A stretch of DNA of 64,000 nt, taken from positions 2,486,501-2,550,500 of the forward strand of contig NZ_AP024154.1 in NCBI RefSeq assembly GCF_015533855.1. The letters are read 5' to 3'. The translations under genes and the position numbers were made by a program. This stretch comes from Echinicola sp. 20G (GTDB lineage Bacteria > Bacteroidota > Bacteroidia > Cytophagales > Cyclobacteriaceae). Shown in pieces: positions 8,300-17,927 of the stretch. Under the pieces are notes generated by a model. That model was not told the DNA's origin, did no database searches, and worked only from the letters and a program-made list of their open reading frames with translations. Within the stretch, counting starts at the first letter, position 1; each line of letters starts with the position of its first letter.

Positions 8300-10678
8300 T
8301 TATTTGTTAGGCTTTAGTTGAATATTTACTTCGGCAATTCGTCCTAAGAACTCATTGGCTGAATAGTCTTTGGTCACTGGAGATCCAGAGTCTATGCCTA
8401 TTCCGAAGGTTTCAATTCCATACCGGCCGGCTACTGTTTTATCCACACGGCCTTCGGCCACTTTTTCATTGTTAATGAAAAGTGTAAATACACCTCCACT
8501 ACCTGGTTTTCCGCCATCGTAGACAAAATCCAGTTTTACGGAAGCCATACCATCGGGTAGTTTTTTGCTGGATTTAATCTTAGTTACCTCTTCAAAAAAG
8601 TTGTAGAGGAAGGTAGGATAGCCATCTTGTATGTATAGGGAATAGCCACCACCAAGCCCTCCAATGGCGTTGATCACACCTTCCTTATGTTGGGCATCTG
8701 TTTCAAGCAAGGCTTCCAATATCCATGATTTATTCTTGGTATTTGGGGAAGCCGTTTCCGGGATTCTTATAGCACCTTCGTAAAAGGTGAAATTTGTTCT
8801 GTCCCCCAATGGGGAAGGTTTAGGAACAGTTAATCTTCCTGCACCACGATCATCCAGCGGGTATACGCCATATTTTTCAGCTTCTTTATCAAATAGCACT
8901 TTTAGTTCTTTGAGCTTTTCAGGATACTCATTGGCCAAATCAACAGCTTCGGAAAAGTCTTCATCAATATTGTACAGTTGCCAGACTTCATTCTCATAAC
9001 CTGGTGCTATATCTTGTCGCCAGGGCTTGGTATGCTGGTGGGCTGCCACCCAACCTTCGTGGTAAATGGCACGGTTGCTCAGCACTTCGAAATACTGAGT
9101 GGTACGAATCTCTTCAGCATTGCCATTTGTAAAAGTGGAGTAGAAAGATTTACCAACAACTGGCTTTTGTTTTACTCCATCAACATACTCTGGAAACTCC
9201 AAACCTGTAGCTTCCAAAATGGTAGGCACCACATCTATTACATGCAAAAACTGAGAGCGGATGCCCCCTTTGTCTTTAATCACTTTTGGCCAGGTGACCA
9301 CCATTGGGTTTCTGGAGCCACCAAAATGAGAAGCCACTTGTTTTACCCAAGGGAATGGGGTGTTTCCTGCAAAAGCCCAACCAATTGGGAAGTGGGGCTC
9401 TGTAGTTGGGCCGCCAACTTCATCTGCCTTTTTCAGGTTTTCTTCAATCGTACTTGATATGCCGTTGAGCGCTTTTATCTCGTTAATCGTGCCATCCAAA
9501 CCTCCTTCAGCGCTTGCTCCATTATCACCTACTATGTACATCACTAAGGTGTTTTCGGCATCAGGTAATTCGCTTATTGCTTTTAACAAACGGCCAACTT
9601 CATGATCAGTGAATGCGAAATATCCAGCATAATTCTCGTATAACAAGGTGTAGAATTCCTTTTGTTCATCGCTTAAAGAGTCCCATTCAGGGATATCTTC
9701 ATTTCGAGGAGAAAGCTTGGCATCGGCAGGAACGATTCCCATTTCTTTCTGACGGGCAAAGGTGATCTCACGCTCCTTGTCCCAGCCATGATCAAACTTA
9801 CCCTTAAACTTGTCCCGCCACTCTTTGGTCACATGGTGAGGGGCATGCATGGCGCCAGGTGCATAATACATAAACACTGGTTTGTCGGGCGACATCGATT
9901 TTTGGAGTTTCATCCATTCAATAGCTCGATCTGTCATATCTGTTTGGAAATGATACCCTTCTTCAGGTGTCTTATCCGGTTCTACCGGTACGGTGTTTTC
10001 AAAAATCACTGGATAATACTGATGAGTTTCTCCCGCATTAAAACCGTAGAAATAATCGAATCCCATAGATGTAGGCCAGCGGTCAAAAGGCCCGGCAGCA
10101 CTGGTTTCCCAGTCAGGTGTATTGTGATTTTTACCAAACCAAGCCGTATTTACTCCATTGTATTTCATCACTTTGCCAATGGTGGCGGTGCTACGGGGAA
10201 TTAATGTGTTATAGCCGGGATAACCAGTAGCCCATTCAGCTAAAAAGCCATTACCCGATTGATGGTGATTTCTACCAGTAAGTAAAGCCGCACGTGTGGG
10301 ACCACATACGGCTGTGGTATGAAAACGATTGTAACGCAGGCCCTCACTAGCCAAAGAATCCAGATTAGGCGTAGGGATAGAGCCTCCAAAAGTACTGGTC
10401 ATCCCAAACCCAACATCATCCAACAAGATTACAATTACATTGGGTGCATCTGCTTTGGGACTTGGTAAATCTGGCCAATCCATTTCAGAATCCCGATAGG
10501 TTCTACCTATCTTACCCTGAAACTCCGGGTCATCATAAGGAAGTTTTGTAGTCCCATTTGAACTTGATGTTTCTTTTCGGGTTTGTTGACAAGCCGTCAT
10601 GATCAAAAGACTGGCAAGAATAAAAAGTTGAAATCGAATGGGTTGTTGGGTTTTCATATTTTCGGTTTTAATGTGCAA
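8300..10678 (-). CDS. Formylglycine-dependent sulfatase (arylsulfatase, S1 type)
   Basis: Secreted lipoprotein sulfatase, 792 aa. The second Met (base 10657) directly precedes a good signal peptide with lipobox IMTAC and is an equally likely start. Sulfatase signatures are clear: [15 protein letters not shown] with metal-binding Asp pair, then [13 protein letters not shown], in which Cys125 (from the longer start) is the residue oxidised to formylglycine (CxPxR rule, here C-G-P-T-R), and FGKNHN plus [11 protein letters not shown] for further metal/substrate ligands. The ~200-residue C-terminal extension ([16 protein letters not shown] ... [11 protein letters not shown]) resembles the long arylsulfatases related to Pseudomonas AtsA. 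It needs a sulfatase-maturating enzyme, which is not in this window. Convergent to the GH2/GH29 genes; probably desulfates the same polysaccharide. Confidence 0.94.
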   Translation of the reverse strand: MHIKTENMKTQQPIRFQLFILASLLIMTACQQTRKETSSSNGTTKLPYDDPEFQGKIGRTYRDSEMDWPDLPSPKADAPNVIVILLDDVGFGMTSTFGGSIPTPNLDSLASEGLRYNRFHTTAVCGPTRAALLTGRNHHQSGNGFLAEWATGYPGYNTLIPRSTATIGKVMKYNGVNTAWFGKNHNTPDWETSAAGPFDRWPTSMGFDYFYGFNAGETHQYYPVIFENTVPVEPDKTPEEGYHFQTDMTDRAIEWMKLQKSMSPDKPVFMYYAPGAMHAPHHVTKEWRDKFKGKFDHGWDKEREITFARQKEMGIVPADAKLSPRNEDIPEWDSLSDEQKEFYTLLYENYAGYFAFTDHEVGRLLKAISELPDAENTLVMYIVGDNGASAEGGLDGTINEIKALNGISSTIEENLKKADEVGGPTTEPHFPIGWAFAGNTPFPWVKQVASHFGGSRNPMVVTWPKVIKDKGGIRSQFLHVIDVVPTILEATGLEFPEYVDGVKQKPVVGKSFYSTFTNGNAEEIRTTQYFEVLSNRAIYHEGWVAAHQHTKPWRQDIAPGYENEVWQLYNIDEDFSEAVDLANEYPEKLKELKVLFDKEAEKYGVYPLDDRGAGRLTVPKPSPLGDRTNFTFYEGAIRIPETASPNTKNKSWILEALLETDAQHKEGVINAIGGLGGGYSLYIQDGYPTFLYNFFEEVTKIKSSKKLPDGMASVKLDFVYDGGKPGSGGVFTLFINNEKVAEGRVDKTVAGRYGIETFGIGIDSGSPVTKDYSANEFLGRIAEVNIQLKPNK

Positions 10679-11139
10679 TAACTAGTACAGGTAAACAAAA
10701 AGTATATCAAGCTCTAGTTAGATGTTGACCTGGTATACCTGAGATACATTATCTTAAGATAACCTTTTTCTTCTTAATGGAGATACTACAATGTTTAAAA
10801 AATATACACCCTCTATAAAACTAAAGAATATCCACAGTATCTGTGAAGCTTAATACTGTAGAGAGTTACGATTAGGATTCGTGTCAGCAGATTAAAACCT
10901 GATTTGACTCTTGGCATACAGCGTAAATAAGAAACGGTGGGGGCTGGTATTTAGGTCAAATGCTCTTTTTAAAACCTGATTATAAATAAAAGTAGCTTAG
11001 GGAATTGTATAATTTTTATTTTTTTAGGTATTAATTGTTGGGAATGCATTTTTTTTAATTAATCGACTTATTAAATTCCTTTTTTTCATTTATTTTTCAC
11101 AATTGTCACAGACTTTAATAAAGTAATTAAGAGGGATCT
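10679..11139. promoter_or_regulatory. Intergenic region between divergent sulfatase and sigma-factor genes
   Basis: 461 nt without a credible gene, AT-rich towards the sigma gene. It must contain divergent promoters. An 8-bp palindrome GGTATACC at 10732-10739, about 55-75 nt upstream of the sulfatase start, is a possible operator. No CACCC-type ECF promoter like those before the fecR genes was seen here, so the sigma gene is probably not autoregulated through that element. Motif GATCTTTGC at 11135-11143 resembles the Bacteroidota -7 element but overlaps the proposed start codon. Confidence 0.4.
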
Positions 11140-11709
11140 TTGCAGGTTAATTTTGACGATATTGAAATAATTCAAAAGCTCAAGAGAGGAAATGTATCTG
11201 CATACAGAGATATTTTTGATAGGTATTACAGTGGACTCTGCCACTTTGCCCATAAATACCTAGGGGATAAGGATGATTCGGAAGATGTGGTTCAAGAGGT
11301 ATTTATGGTGTTGTGGGACAAAAGAAATGAATTTGAGTCATTGTCAACAGTCAAAAGTTTTCTATATACAGTGACCAAAAACAAATGCATCAATTTGATA
11401 AGTGTTAGCGCTAATAGGAAGAGGATACTTGAAGGTGATTATTTGTTTTCTCAGCAGTTTTTCGAGGAAAATATAATAGAGGAAGAAATGTACAGGGCCT
11501 TATACAAGGCCATAGAAAAACTTCCGAAACAGTCTCAAAGAATTGTACGGCTCAACCTAAAGGGAATGAAGAACCAAGAGATAGCAGATCAGCTTGGGAT
11601 TTCTTTGAACACGGTGAAAACATTAAAAAAGAAAGCCTACACAGCTATCCGGTCTGAAATGGGCATGTTGGTATTGGTAAAAGTATTCATAGGTTTACCA
11701 CTTCTTTAA
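11140..11709 (+). CDS. ECF RNA polymerase sigma factor, module A
   Basis: Sigma-70 family extracytoplasmic-function factor of 189 aa, of the FecI-like type common in Bacteroidota. Region 2 (AYRDIFDRYYSGLCHFAHKYL...DVVQEVFMVLWDKR) and region 4 (LPKQSQRIVRLNLKG...NQEIADQLGISLNTVKTLKKKAY) are both complete. No ATG lies near the N-terminus; the start is the TTG at 11140, preceded by GAGGGA, which is unusually Shine-Dalgarno-like for this phylum. The module B sigma factor also begins with TTG exactly 14 codons before the same Lys-Leu, which supports this start. The next gene, 122 nt on, is its presumed FecR anti-sigma partner. It should direct RNA polymerase to the module A promoter when the SusC transducer signals ligand. 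Confidence 0.92.
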   Translation: MQVNFDDIEIIQKLKRGNVSAYRDIFDRYYSGLCHFAHKYLGDKDDSEDVVQEVFMVLWDKRNEFESLSTVKSFLYTVTKNKCINLISVSANRKRILEGDYLFSQQFFEENIIEEEMYRALYKAIEKLPKQSQRIVRLNLKGMKNQEIADQLGISLNTVKTLKKKAYTAIRSEMGMLVLVKVFIGLPLL

Positions 11710-11781
11710 ATATAATAAGGTCGAATTTGATACTGGTAAATCAAAGAATCACATTTTTTTAAAACTTTTTTAACAATTTGG

Positions 11782-11815
11782 TCACCCGTTTTTTTTGGTT
11801 ACTTGTTTTATATAC
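11782..11815 (+). promoter_or_regulatory. Candidate ECF-sigma promoter upstream of fecR A
   Basis: TCACCC at 11782-11787, an 18-nt spacer with a T-run, then TTTTATATAC at 11806-11815, 17 nt before the fecR start. The same TCACCC / TTTTATATA pair at nearly the same spacing (17 nt) lies upstream of fecR B, though further from the start codon, and both are preceded by TTTTTTTAAAA. Conservation between diverged copies suggests function. That it is read by the local sigma factor is inference. Confidence 0.6.
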
Positions 11816-11831
11816 AAAATAAAACCAAACT

Positions 11832-12986
11832 ATGAACGAACTTTTCGAGGTAGCTCGAATTATCCTCAATCAGAAGTTAGATAATAACAATAAACCCAGT
11901 GAAAAGGAGCTGTTGTTTTTGGAGGATTGGCTTAACCAATCTGAAAAGAACAAGGCACTTTATGCCAAGCTTCAGAAGAAATCAGCAGAAGAGCTTTTAG
12001 AAAGAGAGCCATTGGCATTGAACCAGGACAGCGCATGGCAGAGACTGAATGCTTATGCCAAAGGAGGGACGGCCATGAAGCCCCGCAAATACCACTGGGT
12101 AAAATGGGCTGCGGCTTTATTTATTCCTTTGTCCATAGGACTTGTCTTGTTTTCATTGCTTAAACCTCATACTGAAGAATCAATAAGTCCGGGAAACAGT
12201 GGAGCATTGTTGACATTGAGCAATGGAGAAAGGGTGAACTTGGAAGAGCTTAAAGATATTACCTCACTTGAAGGAGGTGTGCTATCGAAAGAATCGGATA
12301 AACTGGTTTACATAGAGGGTGAAAAAAGTGGTCGTAAAGAAAAGATTTATAACACGATAGAAACTACGATAGGGAAAGAGTTCGGTCTCAAGCTTTCGGA
12401 TGGAACGGAGGTTTACCTGAACCCACTAAGTAAAGTGACCTTTCCAATAGGTTTTGACCAAAATGAACGAGTGGTTGAGCTTTCTGGATTAGCCTATTTT
12501 AAAGTAAGCCATGATGCCTCTCGTCCTTTCTACGTGATGGTGGATGGGATGAAAGTGCAGGTTTTGGGAACCTCTTTTAGTGTAAGGTCATATGAGGACG
12601 AGGGGTTTGCTGAGACGGTTTTGGTGGAAGGAAAAGTAAAAATTGTGGATGAAAGGGGAGTAGAACAAGCATTACTAACTCCAGACCATAAGGTAGTCTT
12701 GGATAAATCAGAAGGATCATTTGATGTTTCAGAGGTAGATGCCAGGCGAGCTACCTCATGGGTAGAAGGCTACTACTTCTTTGAAGATGCCACCTTAGAG
12801 GATATTTTGAATGATCTTTCCAGATGGTATGAGTTTGAAATAGAGTACGATCGCCCAGAGTTGAAAGAGCAACGTTTTGAAGGGTATATCAACAAGTATG
12901 AGGAATTGGATCCTGTATTAAAGATAATAGAACATACAAATAGTATTAAAATAGAAAAGAATGGAAGAACCTTGATCGTAAAGTAA
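11832..12986 (+). CDS. FecR-type anti-sigma factor, module A
   Basis: Inner-membrane anti-sigma factor, 384 aa. Cytoplasmic N-terminal part with the FecR-like helical segment (EKELLFLEDWLNQSEKNKALY), one transmembrane helix at about residues 91-110 (WAAALFIPLSIGLVLFSLL), then the periplasmic FecR domain (YNTIETTIGKEFGLKLSDGT ... VELSGLAYFKVSHD ... VLGTSFSVRSY), and a C-terminal DUF4974-like domain (FEDATLEDILNDLSRWYEFEIEY). It holds the ECF sigma factor inactive until the STN domain of the SusC protein contacts it. Candidate ECF promoter directly upstream; susC follows after 78 nt. Confidence 0.93.
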   Translation: MNELFEVARIILNQKLDNNNKPSEKELLFLEDWLNQSEKNKALYAKLQKKSAEELLEREPLALNQDSAWQRLNAYAKGGTAMKPRKYHWVKWAAALFIPLSIGLVLFSLLKPHTEESISPGNSGALLTLSNGERVNLEELKDITSLEGGVLSKESDKLVYIEGEKSGRKEKIYNTIETTIGKEFGLKLSDGTEVYLNPLSKVTFPIGFDQNERVVELSGLAYFKVSHDASRPFYVMVDGMKVQVLGTSFSVRSYEDEGFAETVLVEGKVKIVDERGVEQALLTPDHKVVLDKSEGSFDVSEVDARRATSWVEGYYFFEDATLEDILNDLSRWYEFEIEYDRPELKEQRFEGYINKYEELDPVLKIIEHTNSIKIEKNGRTLIVK

Positions 12987-12993
12987 AAAAGAA

Positions 12994-13025
12994 AGGGTGT
13001 TGATTGCGGCAACAATCCCCACCCT
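12994..13025 (+). other. Conserved intercistronic hairpin fecR-susC, module A
   Basis: Nested stem: AGGGTG (12994-12999) / CACCCT (13020-13025) outside and GATTG (13002-13006) / CAATC (13013-13017) inside. The same fold occurs at the same place in module B with sequence changes. There is no T-tract, so an RNA stability or processing element is more likely than a terminator. Confidence 0.5.
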
Positions 13026-13064
13026 GAAATGTCAAACAACAGTTCAACAAACCACTAACAATTT

Positions 13065-16000
13065 ATGAAGAAAAATTTAAAGAGATATCTCTTAAGGGGA
13101 TATTTATGGCCAAAAGTCATGAAACTCACAGCAATCCTGACACTCGCCCTGTGTGTTAACTTGTCAGCGGCTTCCATTTCTCAGACCCTCAAAGATTTGA
13201 ATTATGAGAAAGTGGAATTGAAAAAGCTGATCAGGGAAATCGAGAAACAAACAAGCTATAAGTTCTTTTACAACCTGAACGATGTCCGCACCATAAAGGA
13301 TCTGACCGTAAAGGAAGCAGCAATTTCGGTAGAAGACTTACTTAACCAACAACTTAGAAAAACACCACTAACTTTTGAGATAATAGATGAAACAATTGTA
13401 CTAAAGCATAAAGCTAACCTAACAAAAAATCCCACTTCACTTTCAAACTCAAACAGGCTTTCAGTAATCAAACGTGATATGGAAGAGATCACGGGTGTAG
13501 TTACCGATGAAGAAGGAGAACCTCTGCCTGGAGTAATTGTGCAGTTGAAAGGAGCCAGTCAGGCTAATTTGACTGATGAAGATGGAAGGTATAGGGTACT
13601 GGTTCCTGATTCGGATGCCGTATTGATTTTTAGGTTATTGGGATATGAGGTAAAGGAAATTCCTGTTGGCAATCAAAAAAAGATCAATGTTAGACTAAAG
13701 GTCAGTGTAACAGGGATGGAAGAATTCATTGTTACCGGAGTAGTAGAACGGGATAAGGAAAGCTTTACAGGTGCTGCTACCTCTTTTACGGGTGCTGACT
13801 TGAAGCAAATCACAAATGGTAATGCAGTAGAGGCTTTAAAGACCTTGGATCCATCTGTAGTGATTTTCGAAAATAACCAGTTTGGCTCTGATCCCAATAT
13901 TTTACCCAATATTGAGGTACGGGGAAAGACCAGTATTTCTACTTCCGAGTTACGGGATGAGTTCGGTTCTGATCCTAATCAGCCACTTTTTATCCTGGAC
14001 GGATTTGAAACTACTTTACAGACCATTGTCGATTTGGATATCAACAGAATCAAGTCCATTACGATTTTGAAAGATGCTGCTTCAACTGCACTCTATGGTT
14101 CTGTTGCTGCGAATGGCGTAATTGTGGTAGAGACCAAGAAACCTGAAGTAGGTAAAATCATGCTTTCTTACTCAGGGGATTTCCGTGTAAACGCTCCAGA
14201 CTTAAGTGTTTACAACATGATGAACGCAGAAGAGAAATTGGAATTTGAGAGATTGTCGGGAAGATATGATCACTATTCAATAGATCCTGAATTTCAATTG
14301 CCTCTTGATGAACTGTACAATCAGAGGCTTGCAGAAGTAAGAAGAGGAGTGGATACCTATTGGTTATCTGAACCGACTCAAGTGGGCTTTACCAATTCAC
14401 ATACCCTATATGCAGATGGTGGTACGGATGAATTGCGCTTTGGTGTATCTGCTAACTACCGAAATGTACAAGGCGTGATGAAAGGTTCAGGCCGTGAAAC
14501 CTGGCAAGGTTCAGTAGATATCAATTATCGTAAAGGAAAGATCAATATCAGCAATAAGTTATTTGTCAATGGTTTTACTGCCACAGAGTCTCCCTATGGT
14601 CAGTTTTCCAATTTTGTAAACGCCAATCCTTATTTCAGGAAATACAATGAAGATGGCGGTGTAGACAAATACTTAGAAAGAGGCCTGGTAAGTGGCTTAG
14701 TTGTTTATCCAAATACTGGGGTTCCCAACCCTCTATACAATGCACTTCTGGAGAATCAATATGATGAAACCCGTAACCTTAATGTGCAAAACAACCTTCA
14801 ACTTAGATATAATATAAGTCCCTCTTTCCGTATACAGGCCATGACGCAAATTGTGGGGACAAAGAACGAGAAAGAAGCATTTATTAGCCCGATGAATACT
14901 CAGTTTGACAATATTGGAGTGTTAAAAAGAGGCCAATATGACAATAGCCAGATATCTACATTTTTATATCGTGGAAATATAATGGCGGTATATGCCAAGG
15001 TTATAGGAGTACATAGCCTCACAGCTAACCTAAGAGGAGAAATTCAAAGTGAGCACAATGAAAGAAAATCTTTTGTGGCAACAGGCTTTCCTGTGGGGGC
15101 AGTAGGTAATCCAGCATTTGCCTTTTCTTATCAGGAAAACAGCAATCCATCAGCAGCATATAAAGATTACCGTCGTGTAAATGGTTTGGCGAGTATCAAC
15201 TACGCATATGACCAGCGGTTTTTATTCGATGCTACCTACCGCATCGATGGCTCCACAGCATTTGGTAGAAACAATCCCTATTCTCCATTCTGGGCGGTAG
15301 GTGCAGGCTGGAACCTTCACAATGAACCAAGTCTAAAAGGAAACGCAGTAGTGAGCAATTTAAGGTTAAGAGGAAATATTGGGGTTACCGGTAACCAAAG
15401 CTTCGGAAACATCACTTCTGTATCGGTATATAATTATTTCCAAACCCTGAATGTTTTTGGGCAAGGTATTTCACTTTCTACAGTAGGTAATCCTGATTTG
15501 GAATGGCAGCGTACTAAAAACTATAGTGTAGGTATTGACTTCGGTTTCTTTAAAAACCGGTTGTCTGGTTTTGTAAATGCTTACCAAAAAATCACAGACC
15601 CATTAATTGTAGTAGTGGATCAGCCTGCCTCCACTGGTGTGGTAGGAGTTCCTATGAATGTTGGCTTGTTGGAGACCAAAGGAATTGAGACCAATATCAA
15701 ATACTCCCCCATTTTTAAGCCTCAACAAGGAATAGTCTGGACTGTGGGTTGGATGGGTAACTTTATCGTGGACCAATATGATGGGTTTGATGAAAAGTTA
15801 AACAAACTCAATGAGGAGGAGCAGGAAAGTAATAGTTTGACCAGGTTTAAGGATGGTTATAGCCCTACTGATATATGGGCTGTCCAGTCATTGGGGATTG
15901 ACCCAGCAACTGGAGAAGAAATTTTCTTAAAGAAAAATGGTGAAAGAACCTTTGTTTATGATCCAAACGACATCGTCAGAATCGGAAATTCAAGACCTTT

Positions 16001-16460
16001 TTCAGAAGGAGTCTTGAGTACCAATTTCTCCTACAAAGGTTGGTTGATGAATGTGTATTTGAGATACAGAATAGGAGCAGAAGTATTTAATGACGCTTTG
16101 TTCAATAAAGTGGAAAATATCAATGCGGAAGCAGTAACGCTTAATCAAGATAAAAGAGCTTTGACAGAAAGATGGAAGCAACCTGGAGATATCAGCCAGT
16201 TTAAAGGAATAGGATTGACTGGAAGCACACCAATGTCCTCTAGGTTTGTACAGGAAGAAAACAGCTTAAGTGGAGAGTCCATTTCTGTAGGCTACCAGTG
16301 GAATGCCAATAGTCACTTTTTGAAAAGTTTAGGCTTGCAAAGGTTAAGGGTCAATGCCTTGATGAATGACATTTTTAGACTGTCAACGGTCCAGGTGGAG
16401 CGAGGAATCCAATATCCTTTTGCCAGAACTGTATCCCTATCTGTAAACGCTACTTTCTAA
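13065..16460 (+). CDS. SusC/RagA TonB-dependent outer-membrane transducer with STN domain, module A
   Basis: 1131 aa. Signal sequence (residues ~1-38, AILTLALCVNLSAAS), STN domain at about 45-115 (LIREIEKQTSYKFFYNLNDV ... FEIIDETIVLK), carboxypeptidase-regulatory-like domain at about 140-225 (EITGVVTDEEGEPLPGVIVQLKG ... GRYRVLV), plug (IEVRGKTSIST ... PLFILDGFET ... ITILKDAASTALYGS), then the barrel ending in VNATF. The STN domain is what distinguishes signalling transducers that contact FecR, consistent with sigma/fecR just upstream. It imports a ligand captured by the SusD protein encoded 12 nt downstream. About three quarters of residues match the module B copy, with several near-identical DNA patches. 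Confidence 0.96.
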   Translation: MKKNLKRYLLRGYLWPKVMKLTAILTLALCVNLSAASISQTLKDLNYEKVELKKLIREIEKQTSYKFFYNLNDVRTIKDLTVKEAAISVEDLLNQQLRKTPLTFEIIDETIVLKHKANLTKNPTSLSNSNRLSVIKRDMEEITGVVTDEEGEPLPGVIVQLKGASQANLTDEDGRYRVLVPDSDAVLIFRLLGYEVKEIPVGNQKKINVRLKVSVTGMEEFIVTGVVERDKESFTGAATSFTGADLKQITNGNAVEALKTLDPSVVIFENNQFGSDPNILPNIEVRGKTSISTSELRDEFGSDPNQPLFILDGFETTLQTIVDLDINRIKSITILKDAASTALYGSVAANGVIVVETKKPEVGKIMLSYSGDFRVNAPDLSVYNMMNAEEKLEFERLSGRYDHYSIDPEFQLPLDELYNQRLAEVRRGVDTYWLSEPTQVGFTNSHTLYADGGTDELRFGVSANYRNVQGVMKGSGRETWQGSVDINYRKGKINISNKLFVNGFTATESPYGQFSNFVNANPYFRKYNEDGGVDKYLERGLVSGLVVYPNTGVPNPLYNALLENQYDETRNLNVQNNLQLRYNISPSFRIQAMTQIVGTKNEKEAFISPMNTQFDNIGVLKRGQYDNSQISTFLYRGNIMAVYAKVIGVHSLTANLRGEIQSEHNERKSFVATGFPVGAVGNPAFAFSYQENSNPSAAYKDYRRVNGLASINYAYDQRFLFDATYRIDGSTAFGRNNPYSPFWAVGAGWNLHNEPSLKGNAVVSNLRLRGNIGVTGNQSFGNITSVSVYNYFQTLNVFGQGISLSTVGNPDLEWQRTKNYSVGIDFGFFKNRLSGFVNAYQKITDPLIVVVDQPASTGVVGVPMNVGLLETKGIETNIKYSPIFKPQQGIVWTVGWMGNFIVDQYDGFDEKLNKLNEEEQESNSLTRFKDGYSPTDIWAVQSLGIDPATGEEIFLKKNGERTFVYDPNDIVRIGNSRPFSEGVLSTNFSYKGWLMNVYLRYRIGAEVFNDALFNKVENINAEAVTLNQDKRALTERWKQPGDISQFKGIGLTGSTPMSSRFVQEENSLSGESISVGYQWNANSHFLKSLGLQRLRVNALMNDIFRLSTVQVERGIQYPFARTVSLSVNATF

Positions 16461-16472
16461 ATCGGACTGAAA

Positions 16473-17927
16473 ATGAAAAAAACAATCATAAAATATATAG
16501 TAGGGGTTTGTGCAGTGTGGATGACCAGTTCATGTGATGATTATCTGGATGTACAGCCCATGGACAAATTTTTGGAGAGCCAGGTATTTTCAACTCAAAT
16601 CGGAGTACAAAATGCTTTGAACGGCATCTACCTGGAGCTGAACAATAATCGTGCTTATGGAGAGGACCTTACTTTGGGTGCTATAGAGGCCTTGGCGCAG
16701 CGGTACAACCAACCGAATAGTGACCAACCCTTGTATTCGTACCAAAACTATTTGTACGATGAGCAACCCGTGATGACCAAGTTTGAAAGCATCTGGACCA
16801 GGGCCTATGTGAACATCTTGAATATCAATGCGCTTCTGGATGGCCTGGAGAAGTATCCGGGTGTATTGCCCCAAGATGAAGAAAATCTGGTCAAGGGAGA
16901 AAGCTATGCCCTAAGGGCATTCCTTCACTTTGACATGCTGCGGATCTTTGGAGGTGTACCGGGGGAAAGCATGGATGCGTACCAGTTGCCCTATTACGAT
17001 GCAGTGGAAAAGGAAGCTGTCCCGTTGATTGCCGGAAGTTTGTTTATGGACAAAGTGTTGGCTGACCTTGAGATGGCGGGGGATTACCTTTCCGGAGATC
17101 CAATCGTTGAAAACGGGACGATGCTTTCGGAATCACCGGATGGGGAAATCAACTTTTTCAGGTATAGGAACTTCAGGATGAACCTTTATGCGGTGAAGGC
17201 ACTCCAGGCAAGGGCATATCAGTATGCCGGTAATGATCAGGCAGCCCTTGAATCAGCTGAATGGGTGATCGAAAATGCAAGCCAGTGGTTCCCATGGACA
17301 GATCCTTTGGCTGTATTGTCCACTCCTGATGCCCCTGATATGGTGTTCTCTTCTGAGATTCTTTTCGGGACCTATAACATGAACCTTTATGGCAGGTTCA
17401 ACAGCTTGTTCAACAGTAGTTTACAGGAGAATAAAATTTTGTATGCTAGGCCAAGGAGACTTGACCAGACCTTTGAGACCAATGAAAATGATTACCGCTT
17501 CAATTCTTCATGGGTATTGGGCAGCAACCATTCCTTCAAGACATTCAACAAGTACAATGAGCCGGGTCAGATCAATAACTCAACAGCAAGCTTTAAATAT
17601 GTATTGGGATTGATCAGGATGTCAGAGATGTATTATATAGCAGCGGAGTCCTTGGCGGACACTGATCCGGGGAAAGCACTGGGTTACTTGAATACGGTAA
17701 GGTACAACAGGGGCTTGCAGGACCTGAACGAAGGTGTGGATATCCAGGACGAGATCCTGAAGGAGTACAGAAAGGAGTTCTTCGGAGAAGGCCAGTTGTT
17801 CTTTTACTATAAGCGCCACAATATAGACCGCATCCCAAACGGCTCATCGAATACGGCCAACAAGACGATGGACGAGAGCACCTATGTGGTTCCTTTGCCA
17901 CTATCGGAATTAGAGTTTAGAAACTAG
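16473..17927 (+). CDS. SusD/RagB family lipoprotein, module A
   Basis: Surface ligand-binding partner of the SusC A transporter, 484 aa; lipobox MTSSC with Cys21. SusD features: DDYLDVQPMDKFLESQVFST start, ALRAFLHFDMLRIFGGVPG, LIRMSEMYYIAAESLADTDPGKALGYLNTVR, and the C-terminal ILKEYRKEFFGEGQLFFYYKRH. It differs from the module B protein at only 5 residues by my alignment: Thr4, Ile41, and Ile-Asp-Arg in NIDRIPNG. This is far less than neighbouring genes differ. See the conversion-tract entry. Confidence 0.96.
   Translation: MKKTIIKYIVGVCAVWMTSSCDDYLDVQPMDKFLESQVFSTQIGVQNALNGIYLELNNNRAYGEDLTLGAIEALAQRYNQPNSDQPLYSYQNYLYDEQPVMTKFESIWTRAYVNILNINALLDGLEKYPGVLPQDEENLVKGESYALRAFLHFDMLRIFGGVPGESMDAYQLPYYDAVEKEAVPLIAGSLFMDKVLADLEMAGDYLSGDPIVENGTMLSESPDGEINFFRYRNFRMNLYAVKALQARAYQYAGNDQAALESAEWVIENASQWFPWTDPLAVLSTPDAPDMVFSSEILFGTYNMNLYGRFNSLFNSSLQENKILYARPRRLDQTFETNENDYRFNSSWVLGSNHSFKTFNKYNEPGQINNSTASFKYVLGLIRMSEMYYIAAESLADTDPGKALGYLNTVRYNRGLQDLNEGVDIQDEILKEYRKEFFGEGQLFFYYKRHNIDRIPNGSSNTANKTMDESTYVVPLPLSELEFRN

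Noticed and set aside
8978..9457. 159-codon plus-strand frame opposite the sulfatase gene
   Set aside because: Lies wholly within a conserved sulfatase coding region and shows no domain.
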